Positions 8,880-16,886 of a stretch of DNA of 64,000 bases are shown here, in pieces. Below the pieces are notes generated by a model that saw only the letters and a list, made by a program, of their open reading frames with translations, was not told the DNA's origin and did not search any database. Origin of the DNA: Streptomyces mangrovi (lineage in GTDB: Bacteria; Actinomycetota; Actinomycetes; Streptomycetales; Streptomycetaceae); assembly GCF_900114215.1 (NCBI RefSeq), contig NZ_FOSG01000023.1, forward strand, positions 1 through 64,000, given 5' to 3'. The first letter of the stretch is position 1, and every line of letters begins with the position of its first letter. The translations under genes were made by a program, and so were the position numbers.

Positions 8880-8934
8880 CGATCTGCCAATGGTCTGCTA
8901 GTGGTCTGCCGCTGGCCTGCTGCTGGTCTGCCGC
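8880..8934. repeat. 11-bp tandem repeat, five units
   Basis: Four consecutive 11-bp units (TGGTCTGCTAG, TGGTCTGCCGC, TGGCCTGCTGC, TGGTCTGCCGC) start at 8891, and a weaker unit (CGATCTGCCAA) precedes them. The period is about one helical turn. The array lies just upstream of the preferred start of the DUF6049 gene, inside the longest possible reading frame. Confidence 0.8.
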
Positions 8935-8985
8935 TGCTGTGACGCACTCAGATGCTAACGATCCCCGCCGACCGTGAGTGCCGCG

Positions 8986-9045
8986 GAGCCGACCACGGCG
9001 TCGGTCATGGCGTCGACCATGGAGCCGACCATGGCGTCGGTCACG
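8986..9045. repeat. Duplicated ~24-bp motif in the DUF6049/cca intergenic region
   Basis: GAGCCGACCAYGGCGTCGGT is seen at 8986-9005 and again at 9022-9041, followed in both by CAYGG and separated by a related GGCGTCGACCATG block. The units are rich in GACC/GGTC inverted pairs. They lie between two divergent genes; a regulator-binding role is possible but unproven. Confidence 0.55.
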
Positions 9046-9107
9046 GGCCGGGCCCGGCCGACGGGCCGGGAGAGCAACGGGGAGGACCGGCGGGAGACGG
9101 GCCACGT

Positions 9108-9120
9108 ACCCTGTTCTGCT
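9108..9120 (+). promoter_or_regulatory. Possible -10 box for a leaderless cca transcript
   Basis: TACCCT (9108-9113), a TAnnnT -10 hexamer, ends 7 nt before the GTG start at 9121. No purine-rich ribosome-binding site is present just before the GTG. Leaderless mRNAs are common in Streptomyces. No convincing -35 element is seen. Confidence 0.4.
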
Positions 9121-10605
9121 GTGCCGAACGCCAACACTGACAGCCATCCCCAGCAGCAGGCCCACGGGCCCACCCGAGAGGCTCCTCCGGCGGTGCTGGG
9201 GGAAGCCCAGCGCAGAGCCGTGAGCGAGCTGCTGCGGGTGTCCCCCGTCGCCGACGACCTGGCCCGCCGCTTCAAGGATGCCGGATTCACCCTGGCCCTG
9301 GTCGGTGGTTCCGTGCGCGACGCGCTGCTGGGCAGGCTCGGCAACGATCTGGACTTCACCACCGATGCCCGGCCGCAGGACATCCTGGCCCTGGTCCGGC
9401 CGTGGGCAGACGCGGTGTGGGAGGTGGGTATCGCCTTCGGCACGGTGGGCTGCCGCAAGGACGACTACCAGATCGAGGTCACCACGTACCGGTCGGAGTC
9501 GTACGACCGGACCTCGCGCAAGCCCGAGGTCTCCTACGGCGACTCGATCGAGGAGGACCTGGTCCGCCGGGACTTCACCGTCAACGCGATGGCGGTCGTG
9601 CTGCCCGAGAAGACCTTCGTCGACCCGCACCGGGGCCTGGAGGACCTGGCACGCCGGGTGCTGCGTACGCCCGGCACCCCCGAGGAATCCTTCTCCGACG
9701 ACCCGCTGCGGATGATGCGGGCCGCCCGCTTCGCCGCCCAGCTCGGTTTCGAGGTGGAGGACGAGGTCGTCGCCGCGATGACGGCGATGTCCGAACGGAT
9801 CGGGATCGTCTCGGCCGAGAGGGTGCGGGACGAGCTGAACAAACTGATCCTCGCCGACCAGCCCCGTCGTGGCCTGGAGCTGCTGGTGACGACGGGGCTG
9901 GCCGACCGGGTCCTGCCCGAGCTGCCCGCGCTGCGCCTGGAGCGGGATGAGCACCACCGGCACAAGGATGTCTACGAGCACACCCTGACCGTGCTGGAGC
10001 AGGCCATCGACCTGGAGGAGGACGGCCCGGATCTCACTCTGCGGCTGGCGGCCCTGCTGCACGACATCGGCAAACCGAAGACACGCCGGTTCGAGAAGGA
10101 CGGACGTGTCTCCTTCCACCACCACGAGGTGGTGGGGGCGAAGATGACCAAGTCCCGGATGACCAAGCTCAAGTACCCGGGCGAGATGGTGAAGGACGTC
10201 TCGCGTCTGGTCGAGCTGCATCTGCGCTTCCACGGCTATGGCACCGGGGAGTGGACCGACTCGGCGGTGCGGCGCTATGTCCGCGACGCCGGCCCGCTGC
10301 TGGAGCGGCTGCACAAGCTGACGAGGTCGGACTGCACCACGCGCAACAAGCGCAAGGCCAACGCCCTGTCGCGTGCGTACGACGGTCTTGAGGAGCGCAT
10401 CGCGCGGCTGAAGGAGCAGGAGGAACTGGACTCCATCCGCCCGGATCTCAACGGCAACGAGATCATGGAGACCCTCGGGCTGCACCCCGGCCCCGAGGTG
10501 GGCGAGGCCTACCGGCACCTACTGGAGTTGCGGCTGGAGCACGGCCCGATGGGGCGTGAGGCCGCGACCGAGGCCCTCAGGCAGTGGTGGGCCGGTCGGG
10601 ACTGA
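9121..10605 (+). CDS. cca: CCA tRNA nucleotidyltransferase
   Basis: A 494-residue class II nucleotidyltransferase that adds or repairs the 3'-CCA end of tRNA in the cytosol. The head domain carries LVGGSVRDALLGRLGNDLDF with the catalytic DLD pair near residues 75-80. It is followed by the EEDLVRRDFTVNAMA neck motif and the DDPLRMMRAARFAAQLGF segment. An HD domain follows (AALLHDIGKPKTR plus FHHHEVVGA). This extension is usual in actinobacterial enzymes and suggests phosphatase or phosphodiesterase activity as well. The gene reads away from the DUF6049/murJ operon. Its 3' end overlaps the convergent MFS gene by 29 bp. The start is the GTG immediately after a probable -10 box, so the mRNA may be leaderless. 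Confidence 0.95.
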   Translation: MPNANTDSHPQQQAHGPTREAPPAVLGEAQRRAVSELLRVSPVADDLARRFKDAGFTLALVGGSVRDALLGRLGNDLDFTTDARPQDILALVRPWADAVWEVGIAFGTVGCRKDDYQIEVTTYRSESYDRTSRKPEVSYGDSIEEDLVRRDFTVNAMAVVLPEKTFVDPHRGLEDLARRVLRTPGTPEESFSDDPLRMMRAARFAAQLGFEVEDEVVAAMTAMSERIGIVSAERVRDELNKLILADQPRRGLELLVTTGLADRVLPELPALRLERDEHHRHKDVYEHTLTVLEQAIDLEEDGPDLTLRLAALLHDIGKPKTRRFEKDGRVSFHHHEVVGAKMTKSRMTKLKYPGEMVKDVSRLVELHLRFHGYGTGEWTDSAVRRYVRDAGPLLERLHKLTRSDCTTRNKRKANALSRAYDGLEERIARLKEQEELDSIRPDLNGNEIMETLGLHPGPEVGEAYRHLLELRLEHGPMGREAATEALRQWWAGRD

Positions 10606-11926
10606 CCGTATCGCTGCTCTCATCGCGGTGGCCGTTTCGGCGTTTCACGTGAAACACCGCAACGGCCACCGCTGCGTACAGCGCCGTCACCGTCATCACC
10701 AGAGTCGGCGAACGGCCGTCCGGGGGGAGTATCAGGGCGGCCACCCCGGCGGCGCCGACGAAGGCGACGTTGAAGAGCATGTCGTACAGGGAGAAGACCC
10801 TCCCGCGGTAGACATCGTCCACCGATGACTGCACGACCGTGTCCGTGGTGATCTTCGCGCCCTGAGTGGCCAGCCCCACCACGAAGGCGGCGCCCAGTAC
10901 GGGAACGGGCCGGAAGGGCAGCGCCAACGCGGGCACCAGTACCGCAGCCCCCGCGGCACACAGCGCGATCCAGCCGAACCGGCCGACGCGCTGTACGGCC
11001 CAGGGGGTGATGACGGCCGCGGTGAAGAAGCCCAGTCCGGAGACGCCCACGGCCAGCCCCAGAAGCGCCATCCCGCCCAGAGTGCCTCCAGCGTCGCCAT
11101 TGCCTCCCCCGTCGCCACCGTCCCAGGCATACCGGCTCAGCATCAGCACCATCACCGTCAGCGCGCCGTAACAGAAGCGCAGCACCGCCATCGAGGCGAG
11201 TGACTGGGCGGCTCTGCGCCGCTCCCCCAGATGGCGCAGTCCGGCGACCAGTCCGCGCGCGACATCGGTCAGCGCGATGCTCAGCCGGGCCCGGATGATC
11301 GTGTCCGGCCCGAGCGTTCCACGGCCGATCCGGAGTGATGCCAGGGCTCCCAGTAGATAGAGGCCGGCACCGAGAGCCACGACCATGGCGTCCGCGCCCG
11401 CGCCGTCCGGGGCGGGGATCCGTACGAGGAAGGCGAGCCCGCCTCCCGCGGTGGCCGCCAGGGTGCCTGCGGTGGGGGACAGGGAGTTCGCCATCACCAG
11501 CCGTTCGCCGTCCACCACATGCGGCAGCGCGGCGGAGAGCCCGGCGAGTACGAAGCGGTTGACGGCGGTGACCGAGAGCGCGGCGAGGTAGAACAGCCAC
11601 AGTGGCGCCGAGGTCAGCACCAGTGCCGCGGTGGCGGTCGCCAGCACGGCGCGCAGCAGATTGCCGAACAGCAGCACCTGCCGTCGCTGCCACCGGTCGA
11701 GCAGTACCCCGGCGAAGGGGCCGAGCAGTGAGTACGGCAGCAGCAGGACGGCCATAGCGGAGGCGATGGCGGCGGGGGAGGTCTGCTGCTCGGGAGAGAA
11801 GACCACATAGGCGGCGAGCGCGACCTGGAAGACTCCGTCGGCCGACTGGGACAGCAGTCGTACCGCCAGCAGCCGGCGGAAGCCGGAGAAGCGCAGGAGC
11901 ACGCGCAGATCACGCACAACAGCCAT
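10577..11926 (-). CDS. MFS transporter
   Basis: A 449-residue membrane protein with about 12 hydrophobic segments. MFS hallmarks are present: an N-terminal RLLSQSADGVFQVALAAYVV segment, GPFAGVLLDRWQRRQVLLFG for the loop 2-3 motif, and a similar C-half. It resembles the MFS_3/EmrB-distant exporters found next to cca in Streptomyces; substrate unknown. The ATG at 11926 has GAGG 8 nt upstream; longer in-frame starts would run into the parS palindrome. A parS site is encoded near its C-terminus (10642-10655), read as Val-Phe-His-Val-Lys. Confidence 0.85.
   Translation of the reverse strand: MAVVRDLRVLLRFSGFRRLLAVRLLSQSADGVFQVALAAYVVFSPEQQTSPAAIASAMAVLLLPYSLLGPFAGVLLDRWQRRQVLLFGNLLRAVLATATAALVLTSAPLWLFYLAALSVTAVNRFVLAGLSAALPHVVDGERLVMANSLSPTAGTLAATAGGGLAFLVRIPAPDGAGADAMVVALGAGLYLLGALASLRIGRGTLGPDTIIRARLSIALTDVARGLVAGLRHLGERRRAAQSLASMAVLRFCYGALTVMVLMLSRYAWDGGDGGGNGDAGGTLGGMALLGLAVGVSGLGFFTAAVITPWAVQRVGRFGWIALCAAGAAVLVPALALPFRPVPVLGAAFVVGLATQGAKITTDTVVQSSVDDVYRGRVFSLYDMLFNVAFVGAAGVAALILPPDGRSPTLVMTVTALYAAVAVAVFHVKRRNGHRDESSDTVSPDRPTTA
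10642..10655. other. parS site inside the MFS gene
   Basis: Perfect GTTTCACGTGAAAC palindrome, translated in the MFS gene as part of AVFHVKRRN. This is the second of three identical ParB-binding sites in the first 12 kb. Confidence 0.93.
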
Positions 11927-11984
11927 GCGGTCAGCCTCACACACCTGCCCGGCAGGGAGGCGCAGCGCCCCCGGGCGCGGTCGG

Positions 11985-12018
11985 TCCCTGTGGTGTTTCA
12001 CGTGAAACACCACAGGGA
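11985..12018. other. Intergenic parS site within a 34-bp perfect palindrome
   Basis: The parS core GTTTCACGTGAAAC lies at 11995-12008. The symmetry extends 10 bp further on each side (TCCCTGTGGT outward, with its complement on the right), giving a perfect 34-bp palindrome. It lies between the MFS gene and the 3' end of the GT87 gene, so it may also act as a hairpin terminator for the latter. Confidence 0.93.
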
Positions 12019-12028
12019 CGGGCGAGCG

Positions 12029-13555
12029 TCATTCCCCGCCGATGCTGGGTTCCCGGCGTGCCGTCCGGTCCTCAGGGAGCTGAGAGTTCTGATGGCTTTG
12101 AGGGTTCTGAGGATTCTGAGGGCCGGGAAGAGCCAGGGGACGATGCCCTCGGGAGCCGAGGACGAAGACATCGGGTGCGTGGTCGAGGACGCCCCCGGAG
12201 GGGTCGTCGGAGCCGTCCCGGCGGACCACATCCCGGTCCGGCAGCAGGATGTCCCGTACCACCACGGCACACAGATACAGCGTGCCCAGTAGATGGAGCA
12301 CGATCGCGAACTGGTAGCCCTCGGTGGGGAGCCCGTGGTGGTCGTCACCGCTGCCGGTGTAGGCCAGGTAGAACCAGATGCCGAGGTAGTACATCACCTC
12401 GCACGCCTGCCAGATCAGGAAGTCGCGCCACCGCGGCCGGGCCAGGGCGGCCAGCGGGATCAGCCACAGCACGTACTGCGGCGAGTAGACCTTGTTGGTC
12501 ACGATGAACAGGGCGACCACGAGGAAGGCGAGCTGCGCGAAGCGCGGACGGCGCGGCGCGCGCAGGGTGAGCAGGGCGATCGCCGCACAGCCCAGCAGCA
12601 CCAGCAGCGTGGCGTAGGTGTTGGCGTGTTCCAGCGGATTGCCGGTGCGCTGCGAGATGATCAGCCAGAACGAACCGAAGTCGATGTTCCGTTCCTGGCT
12701 GAAGGAGTAGAACTTTCCCCAGCCCTCCGGGGCGAGCAGCATGACGGGCAGGTTCACCGCCAGCCAGGAGGCCACGGCTCCGCCCAGTGCCACGCCGAAC
12801 GCCCTCCGGCGCCCCGCACGCCAGCAGAGCACCAGCAGCGGCCCCAGCAGTAGGAACGGATAGAACTTGGCGGCGGTCGCCAGCCCCAGCAGCACCCCCG
12901 AGGCGAACGGGCGGCCGCGCGCCCACATCAGCATCGAGGCGGCGGTCAGGGACACCGCCAGCAGGTCCCAGTTGATCGTCGCGGTGAGCGCGAGGGCCGG
13001 GGCGAGTGCGACCAGCAGCGCGTCCCATGGGCGCCGCCGGTGGGTGCGGGCGACGCACACCACCAGGACGGCGGCGCAGATCATCAGCATCCCGGCGTTG
13101 ACCATCCAGTAGATCTGCTGCCGCTGCATCATCTCGCCGCCCTGCGGTGTGAGCCAGGACGCCACCTCCATGAACACCCCGGTCAGCACCGGGTACTCCA
13201 GGTACTCCATCCCGCCGGAGATCTCCTGGGGGATGCGGTCGAAGTACGGCGTGAGATCGGCGGCGAAGCCGCGACCGGTGTAGAGGTGCGGGATGTCGGA
13301 GTAGCAGGCGTGCACATACTGGCTGGTCGCCCCGCGGAACCAGCCGCTCTCGTAGCAGGGCGCTTTCTGCACCATGCCGAGCGCGAACATCCCCAGCATC
13401 ACCAGCAGCACGACCCGTACCGGCGTCCACCAGGACCGTCCGGTCAGCGCACGCCTGCCGATCGGCCCGCCGATCAGCTCGCTGCCCGCGGCGGAGACCT
13501 CGTCCTGGACGGTGGGCCGTACCGGTGCCTGCTGCTCCTGGTGCGCGCTCGTCAT
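12029..13555 (-). CDS. GT87-family (DUF2029) polyprenol-dependent mannosyltransferase-like membrane protein
   Basis: A 508-residue polytopic membrane protein with roughly ten transmembrane helices. It has the GT-C type signature of the family: a large first loop with acidic residues (GRGFAADLTPYFDRIPQEIS, then MEYLEYPVLTGVF), NWDLLAVSLTAASMLMWARG and AAKFYPFLLLGPLLVL. The C-terminus is a soluble tail ending in Asn-Pro-Gln repeats. Known relatives transfer mannose from polyprenyl-phosphate-mannose outside the membrane; the acceptor here is unknown. The ATG at 13555 is preferred over the GTG nine bases upstream. It neighbours a penicillin-binding protein gene, fitting an envelope role. Confidence 0.82.
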   Translation of the reverse strand: MTSAHQEQQAPVRPTVQDEVSAAGSELIGGPIGRRALTGRSWWTPVRVVLLVMLGMFALGMVQKAPCYESGWFRGATSQYVHACYSDIPHLYTGRGFAADLTPYFDRIPQEISGGMEYLEYPVLTGVFMEVASWLTPQGGEMMQRQQIYWMVNAGMLMICAAVLVVCVARTHRRRPWDALLVALAPALALTATINWDLLAVSLTAASMLMWARGRPFASGVLLGLATAAKFYPFLLLGPLLVLCWRAGRRRAFGVALGGAVASWLAVNLPVMLLAPEGWGKFYSFSQERNIDFGSFWLIISQRTGNPLEHANTYATLLVLLGCAAIALLTLRAPRRPRFAQLAFLVVALFIVTNKVYSPQYVLWLIPLAALARPRWRDFLIWQACEVMYYLGIWFYLAYTGSGDDHHGLPTEGYQFAIVLHLLGTLYLCAVVVRDILLPDRDVVRRDGSDDPSGGVLDHAPDVFVLGSRGHRPLALPGPQNPQNPQSHQNSQLPEDRTARREPSIGGE

Positions 13556-13696
13556 GGGCCACATCCTGCCGTATGGCGGATCCGGGCATGCGGTACGCGA
13601 GATGGTGGCCCGCCGGTCCCGCCGGTCCCGCCGGTCCCGGCTGCCCCGGCTGCCCGGCGGGCCGGCCAGGCCGAGACGGCCGGGCCCGGAGAAGCC

Positions 13697-13726
13697 GGAA
13701 GCGGCGCCGTTTCCGACGCCGCTTCC
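13697..13726. terminator. Hairpin after the penicillin-binding protein gene
   Basis: Perfect 10-bp inverted repeat GGAAGCGGCG / CGCCGCTTCC with a 10-nt loop, 65 bp beyond the PBP stop on the minus strand. No T-run follows, as is usual in Streptomyces. Confidence 0.45.
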
Positions 13727-13791
13727 CGTGTCCTTCTCAGCGCTCCCCGCCGAAAGTCCCGGCAGGGGGCGGTCACTGCCCCGAGGCCTTC

Positions 13792-16446
13792 TCAGGAACC
13801 GTCCTGGCCCCAGATGCCGCCGCTGTTGCCGCCGTTTCCTCCGTTGCCGTTCCCTCCGGTGTCGGTTCCGCCGGTGTCGGTCCCTCCGGTGTCGGTTCCG
13901 CCGGTGTCTGTGCCCCCGGTGTCGGTTCCGCCGGTGTCTGTGCCCCCGGTGTCGGTTCCGCCGGTGTCCGTGCCCCCGGTGTCGTCACAGAACCAGTCGT
14001 TGGGACGGCAGGTGCTCGACGGAGGACCGGACGGCGTCTCCTGGGACGGAGACGGCTCCGTGCTGGGCTCGGGCTCCTCACTCTCCGACGGCGACGGCTC
14101 GGGCTCCTCGCTCTCCGACGGCGATGGCGACGGCGACGGAGCGCCGACCTGGTCGATCTTCTTGCCGACCGGGCCGGGCTCGGGGAAGTCCTTCGCCGGC
14201 TCCCCCTTGAGGGCGCTCTTCATGTACGCCGTCCACACCTCGGTGGGCAGCCGGCCACCGTGGATGGAATCGAAACCACCCGTGCCGTTCATCGACAGCA
14301 GGGTGCGCTTCTCCGGGTCCGTACGGAACAGGGTGACCGCGGTGGACAGCTGCGGGGTGTACCCGACCCACCAGGCGGACTTGTTCTTGTCGGTCGTACC
14401 GGTCTTGCCCGCCACGGGGCGGCCCAGCCCTTGGGCCCTGGTGCCCGTGCCGTGCTGCTTCTCGACGACGCCGCGCAGTACGTCGGTGATGTTGTCGGCG
14501 ATGTCGGAGTCCATCGCCGTCTCCTTCTGGGGCTTCTCGAAACCGGGCTCCTCGTCGCCGTTGTGCGTCACCCTCCGCACCGTGTAGGTGTCGACCTGGG
14601 TTCCCGAGGCGGCGAAGGTCGCATAGGAGTTGGCCATCTCGATGGCGCCCGGGGTGGAGGTGCCCAGCGCGAAGGACGGGTTGAGGTTCGGGTCGAAGCT
14701 GTCCTTCTCGATGCCCGCGCTCTCCGCCATGGCCTTGACCTTGTCCATGCCCACGTCCATGCCGAGCTGGACGAACGGGGTGTTGGCGGAGACCTCCATG
14801 GCCCGGCGCAGGGTGACGTACCCGTGGTCCTTGTCGCCGTCGTTCACCTGGTAGAAGGGATTGCCCTCCTTGTCCAGGTAGTCGGTGCCGTCCTGCTGCT
14901 TGACCTTCAGCTTGTTGTCGCCGTTGTACTCGCTGCTCGGTGCGACGCCCACACCGTTGCTCTTGTAGGTGCCGTGCTCCATGGCCGCGGCCAGCACGAA
15001 CGGCTTCCACGTCGAACCCACCGGGACGCCCAGGGTGTCCGCGTTGTTGGTGAAGTGCCCCTTGTCGAAGCCCGGGCCGCCGTAGATGGCCACGACCTTG
15101 CCCGTGCCCGGCTCCACCGAGGCGGCGCCGAACTGGACGAACTTGTCCGTGTCAGGGCTTCCCTCGGGGTCGATGTACTGCTTGGTGACCTTGTTGACCG
15201 CCTTCTCCATCGCGGCGGTCTTCTTCTTGTCGAAGGTCGTGTAGATCTGGTAGCCGCCCTGGTCGAACTTCTGCTTGCTGATGCCCAGGGTCTTCTTGAC
15301 CTCGTTCTCGGCGAGGGAGGCCAGATAGCCGGTCTGCCCGTTGAGCCCGGCCTGGGCCTTGCGTGGGGCGATCTTGGGGAACTTGTACTTGTCCCGCTCG
15401 CTCTGGCTCATCAGCTTCAAGTCGACCTGCCGGTCCATCACCCAGTTCCAGCGCTTCACGGCCCGCTTCCGGTTCTCCTCGGGGGAGGAGTTGGGGCCCT
15501 CGCCGCCGGCCGGGTCGTACAGGTCGGCGCCCTTGAGGACGGTGGTGAGCAGTGCGCTCTCGGAGGGCGTGAGCTCCTTGGCGTCCTTCTCGAAGTACGC
15601 CTGGGAGGCGGCCTGGAGGCCGTGTGCGCCGCGCCCGTAGTAGCTGGTGTTCAGGTAGCCCTGGAGGATCTCGTCCTTGTCCATCTTGGCGTTGACCTTG
15701 ATGGAGATGAACAGCTCCCGCGCCTTGCGGGCGATGGTCTGGTCCTGGCTCAGATAGGTGTTCTTGACGAACTGCTGGGTGATGGTCGAGCCGCCCTGGG
15801 TGTCACCGCCCGTGGCCATGTTGAACACCGCCCGGCCGATGCCGATCGGGTCGACGCCCTTGTCCTCCCAGAAGGTGGCGTTCTCGGCGGCGACGACCGC
15901 CTTCTGCATCGACTGGGGAACATCTTCTATCTTGATGTTCTGCCGGTTGGTCTTGCCGGCCCTGGCCATGACGGTGTCGTCGGACCAGTAGTAGACGTTG
16001 TTCTGCTGGAGCGCCAGGGCGTTCTTCTCGTCCGGCACCTCCACCATGGCCAGCGCCAGTCCGCCGAGGCCGATCAGCATCCCCATGAAGGCCAGGGCCA
16101 GGCCGGTGACCAGCTTCCAGGACGGCATCCAGCGCCGCCAGCCGTACTTGCCGGACCTGGGGTAGTCGATGAAGCGCTTCTTCTCGGGCTCGTAGCGCCC
16201 CCGCCTGCGGCCGACGACCGTGACGTCCCCGGCGGTCTCGGCCGCCCGGCGTCTGCCGCCCCCGCCCCCGCCGCCGGCGCGCTGCGCAGCGCGCCGTGCC
16301 TCGGCCCGGCCGCCGTGGGGGCGGTCCGAGGGCATGCCGTGGGAAGCGGTGGAGCCATACGACTGTGCGGCACGCCGACCGCCTGACGGCGGCTGTGCGG
16401 CGCGCCGGCCACGCGACTGCGGTGGCTTACGACGGTGCTCGCTCAT
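13792..16446 (-). CDS. Bifunctional penicillin-binding protein (transglycosylase/transpeptidase, class A)
   Basis: An 884-residue class A PBP that polymerises and cross-links peptidoglycan outside the membrane. It has a basic cytoplasmic N-terminus and one transmembrane anchor (LVTGLALAFMGMLIGLGGLA). The GT51 domain includes EDKGVDPIGIGRAVFN and GGSTITQQFVKNTYLS. The transpeptidase domain has GSTWKPF (SxxK), VSANTPF (SxN) and AGKTGTTDK (KTG). The C-terminal tail is Ser/Glu/Pro-rich, then holds a CRPNDWFCDD disulfide-like pair and about eight tandem TDTGG repeats before a Gly/Asn-rich end. The ATG start at 16446 is clear. A PadR gene is divergent across a 440-bp gap. Confidence 0.95.
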   Translation of the reverse strand: MSEHRRKPPQSRGRRAAQPPSGGRRAAQSYGSTASHGMPSDRPHGGRAEARRAAQRAGGGGGGGRRRAAETAGDVTVVGRRRGRYEPEKKRFIDYPRSGKYGWRRWMPSWKLVTGLALAFMGMLIGLGGLALAMVEVPDEKNALALQQNNVYYWSDDTVMARAGKTNRQNIKIEDVPQSMQKAVVAAENATFWEDKGVDPIGIGRAVFNMATGGDTQGGSTITQQFVKNTYLSQDQTIARKARELFISIKVNAKMDKDEILQGYLNTSYYGRGAHGLQAASQAYFEKDAKELTPSESALLTTVLKGADLYDPAGGEGPNSSPEENRKRAVKRWNWVMDRQVDLKLMSQSERDKYKFPKIAPRKAQAGLNGQTGYLASLAENEVKKTLGISKQKFDQGGYQIYTTFDKKKTAAMEKAVNKVTKQYIDPEGSPDTDKFVQFGAASVEPGTGKVVAIYGGPGFDKGHFTNNADTLGVPVGSTWKPFVLAAAMEHGTYKSNGVGVAPSSEYNGDNKLKVKQQDGTDYLDKEGNPFYQVNDGDKDHGYVTLRRAMEVSANTPFVQLGMDVGMDKVKAMAESAGIEKDSFDPNLNPSFALGTSTPGAIEMANSYATFAASGTQVDTYTVRRVTHNGDEEPGFEKPQKETAMDSDIADNITDVLRGVVEKQHGTGTRAQGLGRPVAGKTGTTDKNKSAWWVGYTPQLSTAVTLFRTDPEKRTLLSMNGTGGFDSIHGGRLPTEVWTAYMKSALKGEPAKDFPEPGPVGKKIDQVGAPSPSPSPSESEEPEPSPSESEEPEPSTEPSPSQETPSGPPSSTCRPNDWFCDDTGGTDTGGTDTGGTDTGGTDTGGTDTGGTDTGGTDTGGTDTGGNGNGGNGGNSGGIWGQDGS
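13858..13984. repeat. 15-bp tandem repeat encoding TDTGG in the PBP tail
   Basis: About eight 15-bp units related to GGTGTCGGTTCCGCC, alternating in third-position variants (GTTCCG, TGCCCC, GTCCCT). On the minus strand they encode consecutive Thr-Asp-Thr-Gly-Gly. The synonymous variants alternate in pairs, suggesting expansion by duplication of a 30-bp unit. Confidence 0.9.
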
Positions 16447-16886
16447 GTGGAACAGCTACTCCTCGGGCAGGCGCTCGCGCCTGAAGGCGGCAGTGTACTT
16501 CCAGTCCCCCGAAGTGCGGCCCGCCCACGTTCCCAGAACTGGCCGCACTGCACCCGGGACGAGGACGCGTCCGACGCCTCGTTGGTTCCCGGTGGCCTTC
16601 TGCACAGCGGACAGACTACGCAGGTACGAAAACCCCATCTCCGGCATTCAGGAGAAAGAGGGGCTACCGAGCTGTAGTGAAGGAGCGATGTGAAACCGCT
16701 CACTCTCCCCCGCGCCCATCCCCCCTTGTCGCGCCTGTGGAGGCGCTCTATCGTCTTCGCTATCACCCCGATGTATCGAGTCGATACATCGGTGAGAGAC
16801 AATGGCACAGGACGACGGGGCGTGAGCCCGAGGCGGCCGCCCGTGGACGGGCCGGCCGGCGGACACCGGTGGAAGGAGTGACGGCG
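16447..16886. other. Divergent promoter region, PBP / padR
   Basis: 440 bp with no convincing coding sequence. It must hold the promoters of the PBP gene (leftward) and of padR (rightward). The only strong element recognised is the palindrome at 16768-16792 near padR. Confidence 0.6.
16768..16792. promoter_or_regulatory. 25-bp palindromic operator, probably for PadR
   Basis: Perfect inverted repeat with 12-bp arms (CCGATGTATCGA / TCGATACATCGG) around one central G. ATGT...ACAT ends fit PadR-type operators in general. It lies 95 bp before the padR start, so autoregulation is the simplest reading. Confidence 0.7.

Noticed and set aside
13858..13984. CRISPR-like regular repeats
   Set aside because: Units are 15 bp, without spacers, and are translated as TDTGG in the PBP tail.
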